Below, one piece after another: positions 5,421 through 6,330 of a stretch of 6,330 nt of DNA. The translations under genes were made by a program, and so were the position numbers. Source of the stretch: an uncultured Ruminococcus sp. Its GTDB lineage: Bacteria; Bacillota; Clostridia; Oscillospirales; Ruminococcaceae. The stretch covers positions 1 through 6,330 of the forward strand of contig CABQIF010000115.1 in NCBI GenBank assembly GCA_902464115.1, in the 5' to 3' direction. Numbering within the stretch: the stretch's first letter is position 1; each line of letters starts with the position of its first letter. The notes below the pieces were generated by a model. The model was not told where the DNA came from. It saw nothing but the letters and a program-made list of their open reading frames with translations, and did no database searches.

Positions 5421-6168
5421 TTCTGTTTTATCATCCATTGGCTTGTCAATTGGAGCAAATACCAGCAATGCAACGTCTTTCCTGAGCGATACCACTTCGT
5501 CTTCGCCGGATGCCAAGACGATTGTTGTGACGCTGTTTTTAGGGGTATTGGTTGGGCTGTTGATCAGCTTGCTATATATCATTACGCACCGGAAGAATGG
5601 CTACTCGCAGAGTTATGTTATGACGCTGCTGATTTTACCGCCGATTGTGGCAATTGTGCTGAGTATGATTAACTCCACTGCCAGTGCGTTGAGTTTGGCA
5701 GGTGTATTCACGCTTTGTCGGTATCGAACGATTCCGGGCGACCCGAAAGATATTACCTATGTATTCTTTGCAATGGCAGCCGGTGTGATCTGCGGCATTG
5801 AGGGAGCAGGACATATTTGGTTGATTTTCCTGTTTTATATTGTGGTGGCAGCAGTTTTGCTTGCAGTCGAATTCAGCGGATATGGCAAGTGCAAGACCAG
5901 CAGCATGACGCTGAAGATTACCATTCCGGAGGACATGAATTATACCGGTTTGTTTGATGAGATTTTAAACCAGAATACGACCAGCTGGAAGCTGCGGAGA
6001 GTAAAGACGACCAATTTCGGTTCGTTGTTTGAACTGGTGTACAGTGTTGAGATGAAGAACACCGTTGACCAGAAGGCATTCATCGACCAGATTCGGACAC
6101 TGAACGGAAATTTGACCGTTGTTCTGACCTTGTTCCGGTATGACGACAAGGTTTATGAAACCAATTGA
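5413..6168 (+). CDS. DUF4956 four-helix membrane protein
   Basis: This encodes a 251-residue integral membrane protein matching my recollection of the uncharacterised DUF4956 family. A serine/threonine-rich N-terminus (1-35) precedes four likely transmembrane segments at about 36-58, 69-87, 112-132 and 134-153. The most characteristic stretch lies between helices 2 and 3: SLAGVFTLCRYRTIPGDPKD (94-113), with R103, R105, D110, P111 and D113. A soluble C-terminal domain of about 90 residues (160-251) looks like mixed alpha/beta and should face the cytosol. The ATG at 5413 overlaps the end of the VTC gene by 8 nt and has AGAGGAA (5398-5404) 8 nt before it. The frame is open further upstream to 5272, but that lies inside the VTC gene. 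As the membrane partner of a polyphosphate polymerase domain it could be an anchor, a channel for the polymer or a sensor; none of these is shown by the sequence. Confidence 0.88.
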   Translation: MFNSVLSSIGLSIGANTSNATSFLSDTTSSSPDAKTIVVTLFLGVLVGLLISLLYIITHRKNGYSQSYVMTLLILPPIVAIVLSMINSTASALSLAGVFTLCRYRTIPGDPKDITYVFFAMAAGVICGIEGAGHIWLIFLFYIVVAAVLLAVEFSGYGKCKTSSMTLKITIPEDMNYTGLFDEILNQNTTSWKLRRVKTTNFGSLFELVYSVEMKNTVDQKAFIDQIRTLNGNLTVVLTLFRYDDKVYETN

Positions 6169-6198
6169 TGATTATATCACCTTCAAGATAGAGCAAAC

Positions 6199-6229
6199 GC
6201 CCTTTGTCGAGATCGTATCGACAAAGGGC
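6199..6229 (+). terminator. Strong hairpin terminator after the DUF4956 gene
   Basis: GCCCTTTGTCGA (6199-6210) and TCGACAAAGGGC (6218-6229) form a perfect 12-bp stem with a 7-nt loop. Beyond a single mismatch, CAAA before it can pair with TTTG after it. The following sequence ATTTGTCTGTT is only moderately T-rich, so termination may be imperfect. The near-symmetry means it could also act on transcripts arriving from the right. No further gene of the VTC unit precedes it. Confidence 0.75.
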
Positions 6230-6264
6230 ATTTGTCTGTTATGAGATTGGCTGTAGGATGTAAG

Positions 6265-6327
6265 CCGCAGGCAACTGCGGTCGAGCTGGCTCAGCTCGGC
6301 GAGGGTGATTCCCCACAGTGTGGGGAA
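6265..6327. repeat. Cluster of three adjacent hairpins at right edge
   Basis: Three perfect inverted repeats follow one another. CCGCAG (6265-6270) pairs with CTGCGG (6275-6280) around a GCAA loop, a GNRA-type tetraloop. CGAGCTG (6282-6288) pairs with CAGCTCG (6292-6298) around GCT. TTCCCCACA (6309-6317) pairs with TGTGGGGAA (6319-6327) around a single G. No start codon with a ribosome binding site and no open frame of useful length is seen from 6169 to 6330. The block looks like the edge of an intergenic repeat element or structured RNA that continues past the window. Confidence 0.55.
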
Positions 6328-6330
6328 ATG

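Noticed and set aside
6168..6191. Tiny open frame overlapping the DUF4956 stop
   Set aside because: It is only seven codons long and has no features beyond the overlapping ATG.

Overview
The window looks like chromosomal DNA from a gut-type Clostridia bacterium, probably in the Oscillospirales/Ruminococcus neighbourhood. This is inferred from the gene families (a PPi-type phosphofructokinase, DUF4317, a YdbC/PC4-like protein and a VTC-DUF4956 pair), the strong AGGAGG-type ribosome binding sites and the sigma-A-like promoters. No rRNA, tRNA, transposase or CRISPR array is visible. It contains seven complete protein genes and no obvious broken genes.

Layout, left to right. Positions 1-198 hold an imperfect inverted repeat and an extended -10 promoter. 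They lead into a plus-strand metallophosphoesterase gene (199-876), which is followed by one weak and one strong intrinsic terminator. Facing it on the minus strand is a PPi-dependent phosphofructokinase gene (977-2197), with its own near-consensus promoter at 2247-2275. Upstream of that is a minus-strand three-gene operon, read from 4429 down to 2349. Its order is a PC4/YdbC-type ssDNA-binding protein, a Maf nucleotide pyrophosphatase and a DUF4317 protein. It starts from a good promoter (4482-4510) and ends in a clear terminator (2296-2342). A 232-bp divergent intergenic region separates this operon from a plus-strand two-gene unit: a VTC-type polyphosphate polymerase domain protein (4662-5420) overlapping a DUF4956 membrane protein (5413-6168). 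A strong hairpin follows, and then a run of three hairpins at the right edge.

How the genes may work together. The VTC-like enzyme and the four-helix DUF4956 protein are translationally coupled. They are the best candidate in this window for an undescribed system: a bacterial membrane-associated polyphosphate or phosphoanhydride polymerase, with DUF4956 as anchor, channel or regulator. The ssDNA-binding protein, Maf and DUF4317 share an operon. The DUF4317 protein carries a basic-residue-free acidic tail ending in DSDLPF, much like the partner-recruiting tip of bacterial SSB, which suggests a link to DNA replication or repair. The metallophosphoesterase keeps every ligand for metal site 1 but has two changed ligands at metal site 2. 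All functional links are inferences from sequence reading; no database search was run.
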